This document shows positions 33,681 through 43,511 of a stretch of DNA of 64,000 nucleotides, piece after piece. The translations under genes were made by a program, and so were the position numbers. The DNA comes from JBDIAG01 sp047974565 (GTDB lineage Bacteria; Actinomycetota; Actinomycetes; Actinomycetales; CAWJMD01), in assembly GCA_047974565.1 (NCBI GenBank), contig JBKECN010000076.1, positions 1 through 64,000 on the forward strand, written 5' to 3'. A model generated the notes under the pieces. The model saw nothing but the letters and a program-made list of their open reading frames with translations, was not told where the DNA came from and made no database searches. Numbering within the stretch: the first letter of the stretch is position 1; every line of letters starts with the position of its first letter.

Positions 33681-35336
33681 CTACCCGCAGATCACCCGGT
33701 CTTCGGGGATGTACGTGGTGGTGAAGCGCTCGCGCTTCTGCTCGGCTCCGCCCTGGGAGAAGATCCGGGTGACCACCACGGTGAAGCCGTCGCTGGGGCT
33801 CTGCGAGACACACCCGGGTGAGGAGTCGTGGATCGTGGTGGGCTTGCGGACCTTGGTGCGCGGACCCTTGTCGGCGGAGATCTCCCACACCTTGGTACCC
33901 CAGAACCGGGTGTGCACCTGGCCGTCCGCCAGCCACATCTGGATCAGCACCCCATGCGCGGAATCGTTGGTGAACCTCAGATCGATGTTCGGGTAGTTGA
34001 CGGTGGCCTCGCGGCCCTCCGGGTAGCGGGAGATGTAGAACGAGTGCGGCTTGTGCCGCACGTCCTGCAGCCCGGCGAAGAACATCCCGTTGAACAGGGT
34101 GGTGGCCACCTGGGAGACCCCGCCTCCGGTGCCCATGGTGAGGCGGCCGCCGGAGATCACCGGTGCCGGGTTGTACCCCTTGGCGGCGGTGCGGCGGCCG
34201 AGGGTGTCGTTGAGGCTGAAGGTCTGCCCGGGGGCCAGGTAGGTTCCGTTCACCGTGTTCGCGGCGATCCGGATGTTCTCGGTCCGCCCTGGGTTGTTGG
34301 TGAGGGTGGTGGCGAACTCCGAGATCGGCTCGCGCACCCCGGCGGCCTGCAGGTCTGCGGTGGTCACCGCCGGCTCCACCAGGACGGCCTCCAGGGACGC
34401 GGTCCGGTCCGGGCTGGCCAACGCTGCCTGGACGGCGGCCGTCGCGGCCGCCGGATCGACGCTGACCCCGTCGACGGACGGCACCAGCACCGGGTACCCG
34501 CCGGAGAACTCGAATCGGGCGTTGCTGGCGGTGGTGCCGAGTCCGGTCTCCGGGGCGAGCAGGGTCGCCGCCACTGCCTCGGGGTCGAAGGTCCCCTCGA
34601 GCGAACCGTCGCGGACCTCGATCCGGGCCATGGCCCCGACCTGCGCCGGGCCCAGTTGCACCGGACGCCCGCCCACATCCAGGGTGATCGGTCCGGCCAC
34701 CACCGCGGCGGCGAAGCCCTGTTGGGCGGTGTCGAGATCGGCGGTGTCGATCTGCGGACTCACCTCGACCGTGGGCAGTTCCAGACGGTCCTGAGCCGGC
34801 CAGCGGTCCACGATGCTTGCCCGGGCAGCAGGGACGTCGAGTTCGGTGCCGGGCACCGGCTCGACCCGCGCCACCTGACCGTCGGTGATGGCCAGCACCC
34901 CGTCGACGGGCTCGACCCGGGTGGACAGCGCTAGGTCGGCCAGTGCGGCGTCCAGGCGGGTGCCGTCCACCCGTACCCGCACCTGGCTGGACCCGCCGTC
35001 GCCGAGCCGTCCCCCCACCACCCTGGGGTCGAGAGTGAAGGTCAGGGCGTCCTCCACGGTGCCGGCGTAGTCGAGGCTGAGCCCGAGGTCGTCCGGGGAC
35101 AGGTCCGCGGTCTGCGATCCGACGACGGCCTGCACCTGGGCGTCGGCCTGGTCGCCGAGCCCAGCCTGTAATGCGGCGACCGCGCCTTCGCGGGACAGGC
35201 CCCCGACCGGGACCCCGGAGATGACGGTGCCCGAGGGCAGCCGGGTTGTCGTCCACCAGGACAGCACCCCGTACCCGGCAGCGAGCAGGAGTGTCGCTCC
35301 CAGGGCGACAAGCCAGGCCCGGCGGCGGGTGATCAC
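33681..35336 (-). CDS. VanW-family protein with YoaR-type peptidoglycan-binding domains
   Basis: 551 residues. After a membrane anchor (RAWLVALGATLLLAAGYGVL) come two repeats of the YoaR-type extracellular fold (about 40-310) and a VanW domain with TLGRRTAAKGYNPAPVI, GGGVSQVATTLFNGMFFAGL and GVLIQMWLADG. The last part, SQGGAEQKRERFTTTYIPE, is the usual end. VanW proteins are cell-wall associated and of undefined reaction; a vancomycin-resistance role is not implied by this family alone. Confidence 0.88.
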   Translation of the reverse strand: MITRRRAWLVALGATLLLAAGYGVLSWWTTTRLPSGTVISGVPVGGLSREGAVAALQAGLGDQADAQVQAVVGSQTADLSPDDLGLSLDYAGTVEDALTFTLDPRVVGGRLGDGGSSQVRVRVDGTRLDAALADLALSTRVEPVDGVLAITDGQVARVEPVPGTELDVPAARASIVDRWPAQDRLELPTVEVSPQIDTADLDTAQQGFAAAVVAGPITLDVGGRPVQLGPAQVGAMARIEVRDGSLEGTFDPEAVAATLLAPETGLGTTASNARFEFSGGYPVLVPSVDGVSVDPAAATAAVQAALASPDRTASLEAVLVEPAVTTADLQAAGVREPISEFATTLTNNPGRTENIRIAANTVNGTYLAPGQTFSLNDTLGRRTAAKGYNPAPVISGGRLTMGTGGGVSQVATTLFNGMFFAGLQDVRHKPHSFYISRYPEGREATVNYPNIDLRFTNDSAHGVLIQMWLADGQVHTRFWGTKVWEISADKGPRTKVRKPTTIHDSSPGCVSQSPSDGFTVVVTRIFSQGGAEQKRERFTTTYIPEDRVICG

Positions 35337-35410
35337 CCGTTCACTCTCGCAGAGGCCCTGGGCGCACCCGGTAAGACAGGCCGATAACCCGGCCTGCCCT
35401 CAGGCGGCGC

Positions 35411-37039
35411 TCAGAAGATCGCGCGGAGCGCGACCAGTGCCAGCGCCCCGAGCAGGCCGGCGGCCGGCAGGGTGATCACCCAGGCGAGCGCGATGGGACG
35501 CATCAGCGCCCAGTTCGTCGAGCGGTTGACCAGCCCGATCCCGAGCACCGCGCCGATGAGGATGTGGGTGCTGGACACCGGCAGCCCCAGCACCGAGGCG
35601 CCCATCACCACGGCTGCTGCGGACAGTTCGGCTGAGAACCCCGAGGCCGGGTGCATCCGGGTGAGGTTCTCCCCCACGGTGGCGATGACCCGTCGTCCGA
35701 TGAACCACAGTCCGCAGACCAGGGCGACGCCGAAGGTCAGCATCGCGGCCGGCGGCACCGATGCCTCGCCGTTGATCTGGCCGGTCTTGAGCACGTCCAA
35801 GATGGCAGCGAAGGGCCCGATGGCGTTAGCGATGTCGTTGCTGCCGTGGCTGAACGCGAAGCCGGAGGCGGTGAACACCTGCATCCAACTGAACAGCAGG
35901 AAGGTGGAGCGGGACAGCGACTCGCTCTTCAACGTCTTGGCGAAGATGAACGTGGCCATCCACACCGAGGCACCCACCATGCCCATGATGAAGTAGTTGT
36001 TCATCGTGCTCAGGCCCAGGTCCATGTGCTTGAGACCCTTGAACAACAGCATCGCCGAGATGATCACCGAGCCGAGGGCGGCCAGCAGCGGCACCCAGTT
36101 CTCCAGGGCCCGGTGGGCATGGATGTCCTCGGCCTTGGCCTCGAGTTCGTCGAGTTCACGGAAGTAGTCGGACTCCAATTCGTCCGGGTCGTACTCGCCG
36201 CGCTTGAGCACCGCCGCGTCCCGGGCCAAGGCACTGGTGTAAGCGATCTGCTGGATCTCGCTCAGCCGCTCGAAGGCCTGCTTGTGGGTGTCGCGATGCT
36301 CCACCCGCTGGGTCTTGAGCACCTCGAGCTGGGCGTCCGCGCGGTCGTTGTAGTCGAGGATGTGGGTCTTGATGGTCCGAAAGAGCAGGAAGCTGACCGC
36401 CCCGCCGAGCACCGGCGACAGCACCCAGGAGATCGCGATCTGGCCGATCTGGCCCCACTGAACCATGTCCATCGGTGAGGCCTGCGCGGTGAGCAGGCCG
36501 AGCGCGAGCGAGGCGCCGACGATGCCGCCGATGATCGAATGCGTGGTGGACACCGGGTAGCCGCGGTTGGTGGCGAAGAGCAGCCAGAAGGACGCGGCCC
36601 CCAGTGCCGACATCATGATGAACACGAAGTCTGCGGGCGAGACCTGCACCACGGACAGGTCGACGATGCCGTCCCGGATGGTCTCGGTGACCTCGCCTCC
36701 GGCGATCACGGCGCCGGAGACCTCGAAGACCGCGGCCACCAGCAGGGCCTGCTTGATGGTGAGCGTTCCGGCGCCCACGCTGGTGCCGAAGGAGTTCGCC
36801 ACATCATTGCCGCCGATGTTGAAGGCCATGAAGACCCCGAGGACGATCGACAGCACGAGGACGGCCCGGCTCGAGCCCGAGTCGATGTACCCGAACGACC
36901 AGGCCCCGAAGGCCAGCACGGTTCCGGCCAGCAACACACCGAAGGCGAGGTTCCAGGTACGGTCCGAGCCCTGGGCCGATGGTGGGGCGGTGGCGCCTGC
37001 GCCATTTGATTGGGGTTTGCCGAGCGTCCCGGTGGCCAT
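35411..37039 (-). CDS. Low-affinity inorganic phosphate transporter (PHO-4/Pit family)
   Basis: 542 residues from the ATG at 37039 (GGAGG five bases upstream). The duplicated family signature is seen as FNIGGNDVANSFGTSVGAG and FSHGSNDIANAIGPFAAI. A soluble region of about 100 residues (about 235-320, rich in charge) lies between membrane halves. Pit-type carriers move phosphate with protons or metal phosphate. The gene is single, on its own transcript. Confidence 0.92.
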   Translation of the reverse strand: MATGTLGKPQSNGAGATAPPSAQGSDRTWNLAFGVLLAGTVLAFGAWSFGYIDSGSSRAVLVLSIVLGVFMAFNIGGNDVANSFGTSVGAGTLTIKQALLVAAVFEVSGAVIAGGEVTETIRDGIVDLSVVQVSPADFVFIMMSALGAASFWLLFATNRGYPVSTTHSIIGGIVGASLALGLLTAQASPMDMVQWGQIGQIAISWVLSPVLGGAVSFLLFRTIKTHILDYNDRADAQLEVLKTQRVEHRDTHKQAFERLSEIQQIAYTSALARDAAVLKRGEYDPDELESDYFRELDELEAKAEDIHAHRALENWVPLLAALGSVIISAMLLFKGLKHMDLGLSTMNNYFIMGMVGASVWMATFIFAKTLKSESLSRSTFLLFSWMQVFTASGFAFSHGSNDIANAIGPFAAILDVLKTGQINGEASVPPAAMLTFGVALVCGLWFIGRRVIATVGENLTRMHPASGFSAELSAAAVVMGASVLGLPVSSTHILIGAVLGIGLVNRSTNWALMRPIALAWVITLPAAGLLGALALVALRAIF

Positions 37040-37144
37040 GTCAGCCTCCATCCTGAGTGGTCACGTGAACGCAGCAGACGGTGTCAGCGTCCGGTGACGG
37101 GACGGTGAACAGGGGATATCTGGATCAAATCGCCTGAATGGCGG

Positions 37145-37885
37145 CTATGTGGACAGAAGGTCACCGGCCCGGGCGAAGACGTCGTCGAGCATCTCCTGCG
37201 TGAGTCTGCCGGTGAAGGTGTTCTGCTGACTGACGTGATAACTGCCGATCTGCACCACCGGGTCGGCATCGGGTCGATCGAACGCGGTCTGCGCGCCGTG
37301 GGTGAATCGTGGTTTCGGCCGCGGCACCCGCCATCCCCGGCGAGCTGCCATGGCCAGACCGGCATCCCAGGCGAAGCCGCCGAGCGCGACGATCACCCGC
37401 AGCCGGGGCAACAGGTCGACCTCCGCGTCCAGCCAGGTGGCGCAGGCGTCCCGTTCGGACGTGGTCGGCTTGTTGGCCGGCGGAGCGCAGTGCACCGCGG
37501 CGGTGATCCGGCAGTCGATGAGTTCGAGGCCATCGCCACGGTGGGTCGCGGTGGGCTGGTTGGCGTAACCGGCCCGGTACAGGGCCGCGTAGAGCCAGTC
37601 CCCGGAGCGGTCGCCGGTGAACATCCGCCCGGTGCGGTTCGCTCCGTGCGCGGCCGGCGCCAGGCCGAGCACCAGCAGCCGGGCATCGGCCGGGCCGAAG
37701 CCGGGAGCCGGTCTCCCCCAGTAGGTCTGGTCCGCATAGGCCGCCCGTTTGGTGGCTGCCACCTCTTCACGCCAAGCCACCAGACGCGGGCAGGCCCGGC
37801 ACCTGCTGACGGCCTCGTCGAGTTCGACGAGGCCCCGCTCAGTCACCACGTCCCAGGGCCAGGGCGATCCCGTCGAGGATGTCAT
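37145..37885 (-). CDS. udgB: Family 5 uracil-DNA glycosylase UdgB
   Basis: 246 residues. CRACPRL supplies the first iron-sulfur cysteines, GRPAPGFGPADARLLVLGLAPAAHGANRTGRMFTGDRSG is the family 5 motif A and uracil-pocket region, and GSYHVSQQNTFTGRLT is motif B. Family 5 enzymes remove uracil and hypoxanthine from DNA in GC-rich organisms and need no Asp nucleophile of the UNG type. The start overlaps the ppx gene by 47 bases; a GTG 12 codons in would shorten the overlap. Confidence 0.9.
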   Translation of the reverse strand: MTSSTGSPWPWDVVTERGLVELDEAVSRCRACPRLVAWREEVAATKRAAYADQTYWGRPAPGFGPADARLLVLGLAPAAHGANRTGRMFTGDRSGDWLYAALYRAGYANQPTATHRGDGLELIDCRITAAVHCAPPANKPTTSERDACATWLDAEVDLLPRLRVIVALGGFAWDAGLAMAARRGWRVPRPKPRFTHGAQTAFDRPDADPVVQIGSYHVSQQNTFTGRLTQEMLDDVFARAGDLLST

Positions 37886-38795
37886 GCTCGGAGGTGATCA
37901 CCTCGCTGATGCCGGCGGTGCACGACATCCGGCGCACCACCCTCGACCACACCAGGGCCCCGGATCCGATGACGTCCACCCGGCCGGGATGCATGAATCC
38001 CAGCGCTGCGCGGGCCTCGCGTGGCATCCAGAGCAGGTCCTGGCAGACCCGCTGCGTCTGCGGGACGGACAGGGCGGTGCCGTGAATGAGTTCGGGTTGA
38101 TAGTGCCGCAGGCCCAGGGCGTGCGCGGTGACGGTGGTGACCGTCCCGGCCACCCCGACGAGGCTGGTGGCGATCCGGATCGGCACCTCCTTCTCCACCT
38201 CGTTGAGGGCCCGGTCGATGTCGATGGAGGCCGCGGCCACCTGGTCCGGGGTCGGCGGGTCGCTGTGCAGGTGCCGTTCGGTCATCCGCACGCACCCGAC
38301 GTTCATGCTGTGCGCGGCCAGCGTGCCGGCCAGGTCCGCCGGTGAGGCGACGACGATCTCGGTGGATCCCCCGCCGAGGTCGACCACGCACACCGGGCCG
38401 GCGTTCAGCCGGTCGGCGAGCCCCGAGGTGGCCCCCTCGAAGGAGAGCCGGGCCTCCTCCACACCGCTGATCACCTCGGGGCGGACGCCGAGGATGGCCT
38501 GGATACCAGTGGTGAACTCCCCGGCATTGACGGCGTCGCGGCTGGCCGAGGTGGCCACGAACCGGATCGCTTCCACGCCGGCGTCGGCACACCTGATCGC
38601 GTACCTGCGGGTGACCTCGAAGGCCCGCCGCATCGCCTCGTTCGAGAGCATGCCGGTGGCGTCCACCCCCTCCCCCAGGCGCACCACCTCCATCTGCCGG
38701 TCGACGTCGACGAGCGACCCGGACACCGCATCGACGTCGGCGATCAGCAGCCGCAGGGAGTTGGTGCCGCAGTCGAAGGCGGCCACCCGTTTCAT
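37839..38795 (-). CDS. Ppx/GppA exopolyphosphatase
   Basis: 318 residues from the ATG at 38795, within ATGA overlapping the DUF501 stop. The actin-like ATPase motifs are AAFDCGTNSLRLLIADVD (phosphate 1), VVDLGGGSTEIVVA (phosphate 2) and VGVAGTVTTVTAHALG. Family members hydrolyse polyphosphate or pppGpp; the actinobacterial pair (Ppx1/Ppx2) of about this length acts mainly on short polyphosphate or as a regulator. It belongs to the ftsB-DUF501-ppx cluster. Confidence 0.92.
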   Translation of the reverse strand: MKRVAAFDCGTNSLRLLIADVDAVSGSLVDVDRQMEVVRLGEGVDATGMLSNEAMRRAFEVTRRYAIRCADAGVEAIRFVATSASRDAVNAGEFTTGIQAILGVRPEVISGVEEARLSFEGATSGLADRLNAGPVCVVDLGGGSTEIVVASPADLAGTLAAHSMNVGCVRMTERHLHSDPPTPDQVAAASIDIDRALNEVEKEVPIRIATSLVGVAGTVTTVTAHALGLRHYQPELIHGTALSVPQTQRVCQDLLWMPREARAALGFMHPGRVDVIGSGALVWSRVVRRMSCTAGISEVITSEHDILDGIALALGRGD

Positions 38796-39310
38796 ACACA
38801 CCGTCCCTTCGCCCACCACCGGGGCAGCCGGTCGAGAGCGTCGTCGCCCAACGGGTTGACCCCCGGCCCGGCCGCCAGCGAGTGGGCCACCAGGACATGC
38901 AGGCATTTGGCCCGGTCCGGCATGCCGCCGGCCGAGACACCGTCGATCTCAGGCACCTCCAGCTGCCACGCCTGGGCCAGTTCGTCGCGCGCCCGCAGAT
39001 ACTCCTGGTGGGCGACCCGGTAGGCCTCGGCCAGGTCCGGCTCGGTGGCCAGCCGCTCGGTGTACTCGCGCATCACACCCTCGGACTCCAGGGTGGACAC
39101 CGCCGCGGTGGCCCGGGGGCAGGTGAGGTAGTAGGTCGTGGGAAAGGGCGTGCCGTCGTCCAACCGGGGTGCGGTGGCGACCACATCCACTGCCCCGCAC
39201 GGGCAGCGATGCGCGACGCTGGCGCGTCCCCGCAGCGGGCGCCCCAGTTGGGCGGCCACGTCCGCGGCGTCGCCGTCGCAGATCGACTGCCCGCCGGTCG
39301 GTGGACTCAC
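38792..39310 (-). CDS. DUF501 protein
   Basis: 172 residues from a GTG at 39310, seven bases after ftsB. Motifs VAHRCPCGAVDVVATAPRLDDGTPFPTTYYLTCPRATAAVSTLESEGVM and GMPDRAKCLHVLVAHSLAAGPGVNPLGDDAL are those of DUF501, a protein found in Actinobacteria between ftsB and ppx. The conserved Cys residues could bind metal. Function unknown. Confidence 0.88.
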   Translation of the reverse strand: MSPPTGGQSICDGDAADVAAQLGRPLRGRASVAHRCPCGAVDVVATAPRLDDGTPFPTTYYLTCPRATAAVSTLESEGVMREYTERLATEPDLAEAYRVAHQEYLRARDELAQAWQLEVPEIDGVSAGGMPDRAKCLHVLVAHSLAAGPGVNPLGDDALDRLPRWWAKGRCV

Positions 39311-39317
39311 GGTGTTC

Positions 39318-39887
39318 TCACTTGTCTTCGTCGGTCCCGGCGGGGTCGGCCGGCGTGGTGCCGGCCACCTCCACCGAGTTCCACATTCTCCCCACCCAGG
39401 AGCCATCCGCGGCAGCCGCCTCGCGGGCCGCCGCGCCGCTGGGATTTCGCTCGTCGGCGACCACCCGTGGGGTGTCCAGCACGACATAGCCGACCTCGCC
39501 GGGCATCACGTACGTGAATCGTTTGCGAGCCTGGGTGATGACGAAGTTCGGGTCGTCCCACCGTTGGTCGGCGACCTGCAACTCCTGGACGGCCTGTTCC
39601 CGGGCCGCGATGTCAGCCTCCAGGGCACCGATCCGGCTCTGCTGGGACAGGTAGGCCCGCACGAAGGGGGCGATCACCGCGGCCACCGCGAGTAGCAGAG
39701 TCACCAGGATCACCGCCCGGCGGGACAGTCGCGGCACCCGCGGCCCGGCAGCCTCGACGCCCTCACCACGAACCGGACGCCGCCAGCGACCCCGCCGCCC
39801 CGGCCCGGAGGAGCCGACAGCGAAGTGCCCGGGAGTCTCCCCCCGGGCACCTGCTGAACGACGACTCTTCGTCGGCCGACCCGCCAT
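39318..39887 (-). CDS. Septum formation initiator FtsB/DivIC-like
   Basis: 189 residues from the ATG at 39887; an upstream ATG at 39923 would add 12 residues. A basic N-terminus of about 55 residues precedes one membrane helix (AVILVTLLLAVAAVIAPFV) and a coiled coil (QQSRIGALEADIAAREQAVQELQVADQ), followed by the Trp/Asp motif RWDDPNFVITQARKRFTYVMPGE. This is the actinobacterial FtsB shape, a divisome protein that works with FtsL and FtsQ. It sits between eno and DUF501. Confidence 0.88.
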   Translation of the reverse strand: MAGRPTKSRRSAGARGETPGHFAVGSSGPGRRGRWRRPVRGEGVEAAGPRVPRLSRRAVILVTLLLAVAAVIAPFVRAYLSQQSRIGALEADIAAREQAVQELQVADQRWDDPNFVITQARKRFTYVMPGEVGYVVLDTPRVVADERNPSGAAAREAAAADGSWVGRMWNSVEVAGTTPADPAGTDEDK

Positions 39888-39969
39888 GGGGTCAGTGTGT
39901 CTCACGTTGCCGTTCGCGCCCACCCCGAAACGCGGACGGGACGCGGATTGTCCGAACCGAACCGACGAA

Positions 39970-41250
39970 TCAGCCCGCGAAGCGGGGGAAGGCGCCCGCG
40001 CCGGCGTACCGCGCGGCGTCGTCGAGCTCCTCCTCGATGCGCAGCAGCTGGTTGTACTTGGCCACCCGCTCCGAACGCGCCGGGGCGCCGGTCTTGATCT
40101 GACCGCAGTCGGTCGCCACCGCCAGGTCCGCGATGGTGGTGTCCTCGGTCTCGCCGGAACGGTGGCTCATCATGCAACGGTAGCCATTGCGCTGGGCGAG
40201 CTGCACGGCGTCCAGGGTCTCGGTGAGCGAGCCGATCTGGTTGACCTTGACCAGCAGGGCGTTGGCGGCGCCGTCCTTGATGCCGCGCGCGAGCCGGGTG
40301 GGGTTGGTGACGAACAGGTCGTCACCGACCAGCTGGACCTGGCTGCCCAGGGCGTCGGTGATGGCCTTCCAGCCGGCCCAGTCGTCCTCGTCCAGCGGGT
40401 CCTCGATGGAGACCAGCGGGAAGGACGAGACGAGGTCGGCGTAGTAGGCGATCATCTCGTCGGCCGACTTCTGGGCGCCTTCGAAGGTGTAGGCGCCGTC
40501 GGAGCAGAACTCGGTGGCGGCCACGTCGAGTGCCAGGGCGATGTCACTGCCCGGCTTGAAGCCGGCCGTCTCGATCGCCTTGATGATGAGTTCGAGGGCC
40601 TCGCGGTTGTTCGGCAGCGACGGGGCGAAGCCGCCCTCGTCGCCCAGGCCGGTGTTCAGGCCCTCCTTCTTCAGGACCGACTTCAGGGTGTGGTAGACCT
40701 CGGCGCCCCAGCGCAGCGACTCCTTGAACGAGGGCGCGCCGATCGGCGCGATCATGAACTCCTGGATGTCGACCCCGGAGTCGGCGTGCGCGCCACCGTT
40801 GAGGATGTTCATCATCGGCACCGGCAGGACGTGCGCGTTCGGGCCGCCGACGTAGCGGAACAGGGGCAGGTCTGCGGAGTCCGCCGCAGCCCGGGCGACG
40901 GCCAGGGAGACCCCGAGGATGGCGTTGGCGCCGATCTTCTTCTTGTTCTCCGAGCCGTCCAGGTCGATCATCTCGGCATCGACGAGCCGCTGTTCGGATG
41001 CCTCCATCCCCAGCAGCCGCGGGCCGATCTCGTCCACCACGGCGGTGACGGCGTCCTGAACGCCCTTGCCGAGGTAGCGCTTGTCGTCGCCGTCGCGGCG
41101 CTCGTGGGCCTCGAAGGCACCGGTCGAGGCACCCGAGGGTACGGCCGCGCGAGCCTGGCTCCCGTCGTCCAGCAGCACCTCCACCTCGACGGTCGGGTTG
41201 CCACGCGAGTCGAGGATCTCGCGCGCGATCACTGCCTCGATGCTTGCCAT
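39970..41250 (-). CDS. eno: Enolase
   Basis: 426 residues from the ATG at 41250, which has AGGAGG ten bases upstream (an ATG three codons earlier is too close to it). The start MASIEAVIAREILDSRGNPTVEVEV, metal-binding SIEDPLDEDDW and LVKVNQIGSLTETLDAV, and the signature SHRSGETEDTTIADLAV are all present. It converts 2-phosphoglycerate to phosphoenolpyruvate, so it also feeds the PTS of the mannitol operon. It starts the eno-ftsB-DUF501-ppx cluster. Confidence 0.97.
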   Translation of the reverse strand: MASIEAVIAREILDSRGNPTVEVEVLLDDGSQARAAVPSGASTGAFEAHERRDGDDKRYLGKGVQDAVTAVVDEIGPRLLGMEASEQRLVDAEMIDLDGSENKKKIGANAILGVSLAVARAAADSADLPLFRYVGGPNAHVLPVPMMNILNGGAHADSGVDIQEFMIAPIGAPSFKESLRWGAEVYHTLKSVLKKEGLNTGLGDEGGFAPSLPNNREALELIIKAIETAGFKPGSDIALALDVAATEFCSDGAYTFEGAQKSADEMIAYYADLVSSFPLVSIEDPLDEDDWAGWKAITDALGSQVQLVGDDLFVTNPTRLARGIKDGAANALLVKVNQIGSLTETLDAVQLAQRNGYRCMMSHRSGETEDTTIADLAVATDCGQIKTGAPARSERVAKYNQLLRIEEELDDAARYAGAGAFPRFAG

Positions 41251-41291
41251 ACTTCGCATTCCTCCTGGTTGTCGAAGTCCCGCGGAACCTC

Positions 41292-41310
41292 ACCCGGGGG
41301 TGGCCCGGGT
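41292..41310 (-). terminator. Possible terminator between the GGDEF/EAL gene and eno
   Basis: A 7-base-pair stem (ACCCGGG with CCCGGGT) around a 5-base loop, downstream of the GGDEF/EAL stop on the minus strand and upstream of eno. Confidence 0.35.
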
Positions 41311-41360
41311 CTCCACGGTTCGACAGGGAGCCTAGTGCGCGAGGTGCGGGGGTGGGGGCG

Positions 41361-43511
41361 TCAGTGCGAGGCGGCCCGCTGCTGCGGTATCCGGCCTCCG
41401 TCGCGAGCCAGTCGTTCGATCGTCTCCGGGAGCAGGTCGGCGGTCACGTCGCGGCTGAACAGCCAGCCCTGGCACAGCGAGACCCCCAGTGCGGCAAGCT
41501 GTTCGGCCTCGGACGTGGTCTCAACCCCCTCGACGATGACCCGTAACCGGTGTGCGTCGGCGATGCCGACCATGGCGGCGATGATCGAACGGGCCCGCGG
41601 GTGGTCGACCCGCTTGGACAGGCTCTTGTCGATCTTGATGGTGTTCGCCGGCAGCCTGGTGATGTATCCGAGCGAGGAGTAGCCGCTGCCGAAGTCGTCG
41701 ATCGACACTCCCACACCCAGTTGGGCCAGCGAGTCCAGGACCGAGACCACCGGGTCGTCCATGCCGATGAACACGCCCTCGGTGACCTCGACGCTGAGCC
41801 AGCCGGGCTGGGCGCCATGGGCAGCGATCATCCGGGCGAGGTCGCGGGCGAAGCCCTGCCTGCGGAGCTGGACCGGGGAGACGTTGACGCTCACGCTGAT
41901 CTGGAAGCCACGCTTGCGCAGGTCGACGACGGTGGCCAGGCCATGCTGGAGACCGTGCATGCCCAGTTCGGTGATCAGCCCGGTCTCCTCGGCGAGCGCG
42001 ATGAACTCCTCGGGATTCACCTGGCCCAGCACCGGGTCGTTCCAGCGGGCCAACGACTCCACCGCCACCACCACGCCATCCTCGATTCGCACGATCGGCT
42101 GATAGTGGAAGTCGATGCCACGACCCCGCAGGGCCTGTCGAAGGCACTGCTCGAGCGCGTCCCGATGATCCAACTCGGCGGCGTCGGAGTCGGTGAACAC
42201 CCGCACCCGATCGCGGGAGCCTTTGGCCGAGCGAAGGGCCTGCGTAGAGCGGGAGAGCACCTCGAAGGGGTCGTCATCGGTATCCGGCCGCCACAGCGCC
42301 ACGCCGATGCTGACCGTGACCGCCAGCGAGTCCACCTCCGGGCTGTCCGCCATGGCCGCGGCACAGGCGGCTCGCAGCCGTTCCGGCGCGGCCGTGAGCC
42401 GTGACCCCGGATCGGGGATCAGGACGGCGAACTCGTCTCCGCCGAAGCGAAACGAGGGCCCCGGCACCTGCTCGATCAGCACCTGGGCCAGCAGTACCAG
42501 GAGACGGTCGCCGGCAGCGTGCCCGAGTTGCCGATTGACCTCCTTGAACCGATCCACGTCCAGGCTCACCACGAGGACGGGCTCATTGCCCCGGGCCAAC
42601 TGTTCCAGCGCCTCGGTGAAGGCGCGGCGGTTGCCCAGCCCGGTGAGCGGGTCGATCAGGGCCTGCTCGGCCAGGCGCTGCATCAGGTCGCGCCCGGCCC
42701 GGCGGCGGGCAACCTCCCGCAGCACGTAGCTGACCAGGACGGTTGCGGTGAGCAGTCTGCTGACCAGGTCCGGGCTGGGCAGGCGCACCAGCGCCGAGAT
42801 CAGCAGCGGGAGGATGAAGATCAGCACGGTGTACCAGCTGCGGCTGATGTCGCGTTCGCGGTGGTTGCGCCGCAGGGTGCCCACCAGCGGGCGGGTCGCC
42901 ACCAGGCTGATGAGCACCACCGCGGCACCGCAGAGCAGAGTCACCGCATGAGTCGGCGCGGACGCTCCGGTCGCCCCCAGGACCTCGGCGAGCACGATGA
43001 GCGCGAGCCCAACTCCGATCCCGATGATGACTGGATTGGGGGTGTTGGCAGCCAACTGGAGCACCATCACTGCCATCAGCAACTCTGCGAGCAGCACCAC
43101 CGCGAGGCCGGCCACCGCGAACGGCCCGTGACCGTCTGACTGGGGCTGGATCAGTCGCCAGACCAGTAGCCCCCACGCAACACAGATCATCAGACTGTCC
43201 AGCCACCATTGATGGCGCGGGTACCCGTCGAAGACCACCGAATCGGCCGGCATCGAGCCGAAGACGGCGACCGCTGCCACCACCCACAGTGCCTGTCCGA
43301 TCCCGACCAATGCGGCGGACCCGTCCCCCTGTGGCGTGCCAGCCGTGAGGGTGCCCGCGATGTTCATCGTCAGGCCCACGCCCCACAGCACGATTCCTGC
43401 CACGACCATTCGCGGCAACCGGAGCCTGTTGCGTAGCGCGAGCGTCAGCCCGGCCCCCACCGCGATGCCCGCCGCGAGGAGTTCTCCGGGGATCAGCGCC
43501 ACGCCGATCAT
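41361..43511 (-). CDS. Membrane GGDEF/EAL bifunctional protein
   Basis: 716 residues from the ATG at 43511; the frame continues to 43604 but the upstream part is Arg-rich. Ten hydrophobic segments fill residues 1-280. The GGDEF domain has FRFGGDEFAVLI (about 352-360). The EAL domain has VVAVESLARWNDP with Ser replacing the Ala of EAL, and DDFGSGYSSLGYI with downstream KIDKSLSK are intact, so phosphodiesterase activity is likely while the Ser substitution is a mild change. c-di-GMP synthesis and breakdown are both possible. It lies between eno and the sucrase/ferredoxin gene, without an obvious partner. Confidence 0.9.
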   Translation of the reverse strand: MIGVALIPGELLAAGIAVGAGLTLALRNRLRLPRMVVAGIVLWGVGLTMNIAGTLTAGTPQGDGSAALVGIGQALWVVAAVAVFGSMPADSVVFDGYPRHQWWLDSLMICVAWGLLVWRLIQPQSDGHGPFAVAGLAVVLLAELLMAVMVLQLAANTPNPVIIGIGVGLALIVLAEVLGATGASAPTHAVTLLCGAAVVLISLVATRPLVGTLRRNHRERDISRSWYTVLIFILPLLISALVRLPSPDLVSRLLTATVLVSYVLREVARRRAGRDLMQRLAEQALIDPLTGLGNRRAFTEALEQLARGNEPVLVVSLDVDRFKEVNRQLGHAAGDRLLVLLAQVLIEQVPGPSFRFGGDEFAVLIPDPGSRLTAAPERLRAACAAAMADSPEVDSLAVTVSIGVALWRPDTDDDPFEVLSRSTQALRSAKGSRDRVRVFTDSDAAELDHRDALEQCLRQALRGRGIDFHYQPIVRIEDGVVVAVESLARWNDPVLGQVNPEEFIALAEETGLITELGMHGLQHGLATVVDLRKRGFQISVSVNVSPVQLRRQGFARDLARMIAAHGAQPGWLSVEVTEGVFIGMDDPVVSVLDSLAQLGVGVSIDDFGSGYSSLGYITRLPANTIKIDKSLSKRVDHPRARSIIAAMVGIADAHRLRVIVEGVETTSEAEQLAALGVSLCQGWLFSRDVTADLLPETIERLARDGGRIPQQRAASH

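Noticed and set aside
33681..35336. Vancomycin resistance
   Set aside because: VanW-like proteins are widespread in Actinobacteria without van resistance genes; none are present here.
37145..37885. Possible frameshift from the 47-base overlap with ppx
   Set aside because: Both proteins are complete at both ends; overlapping starts are common and a shorter GTG start exists.
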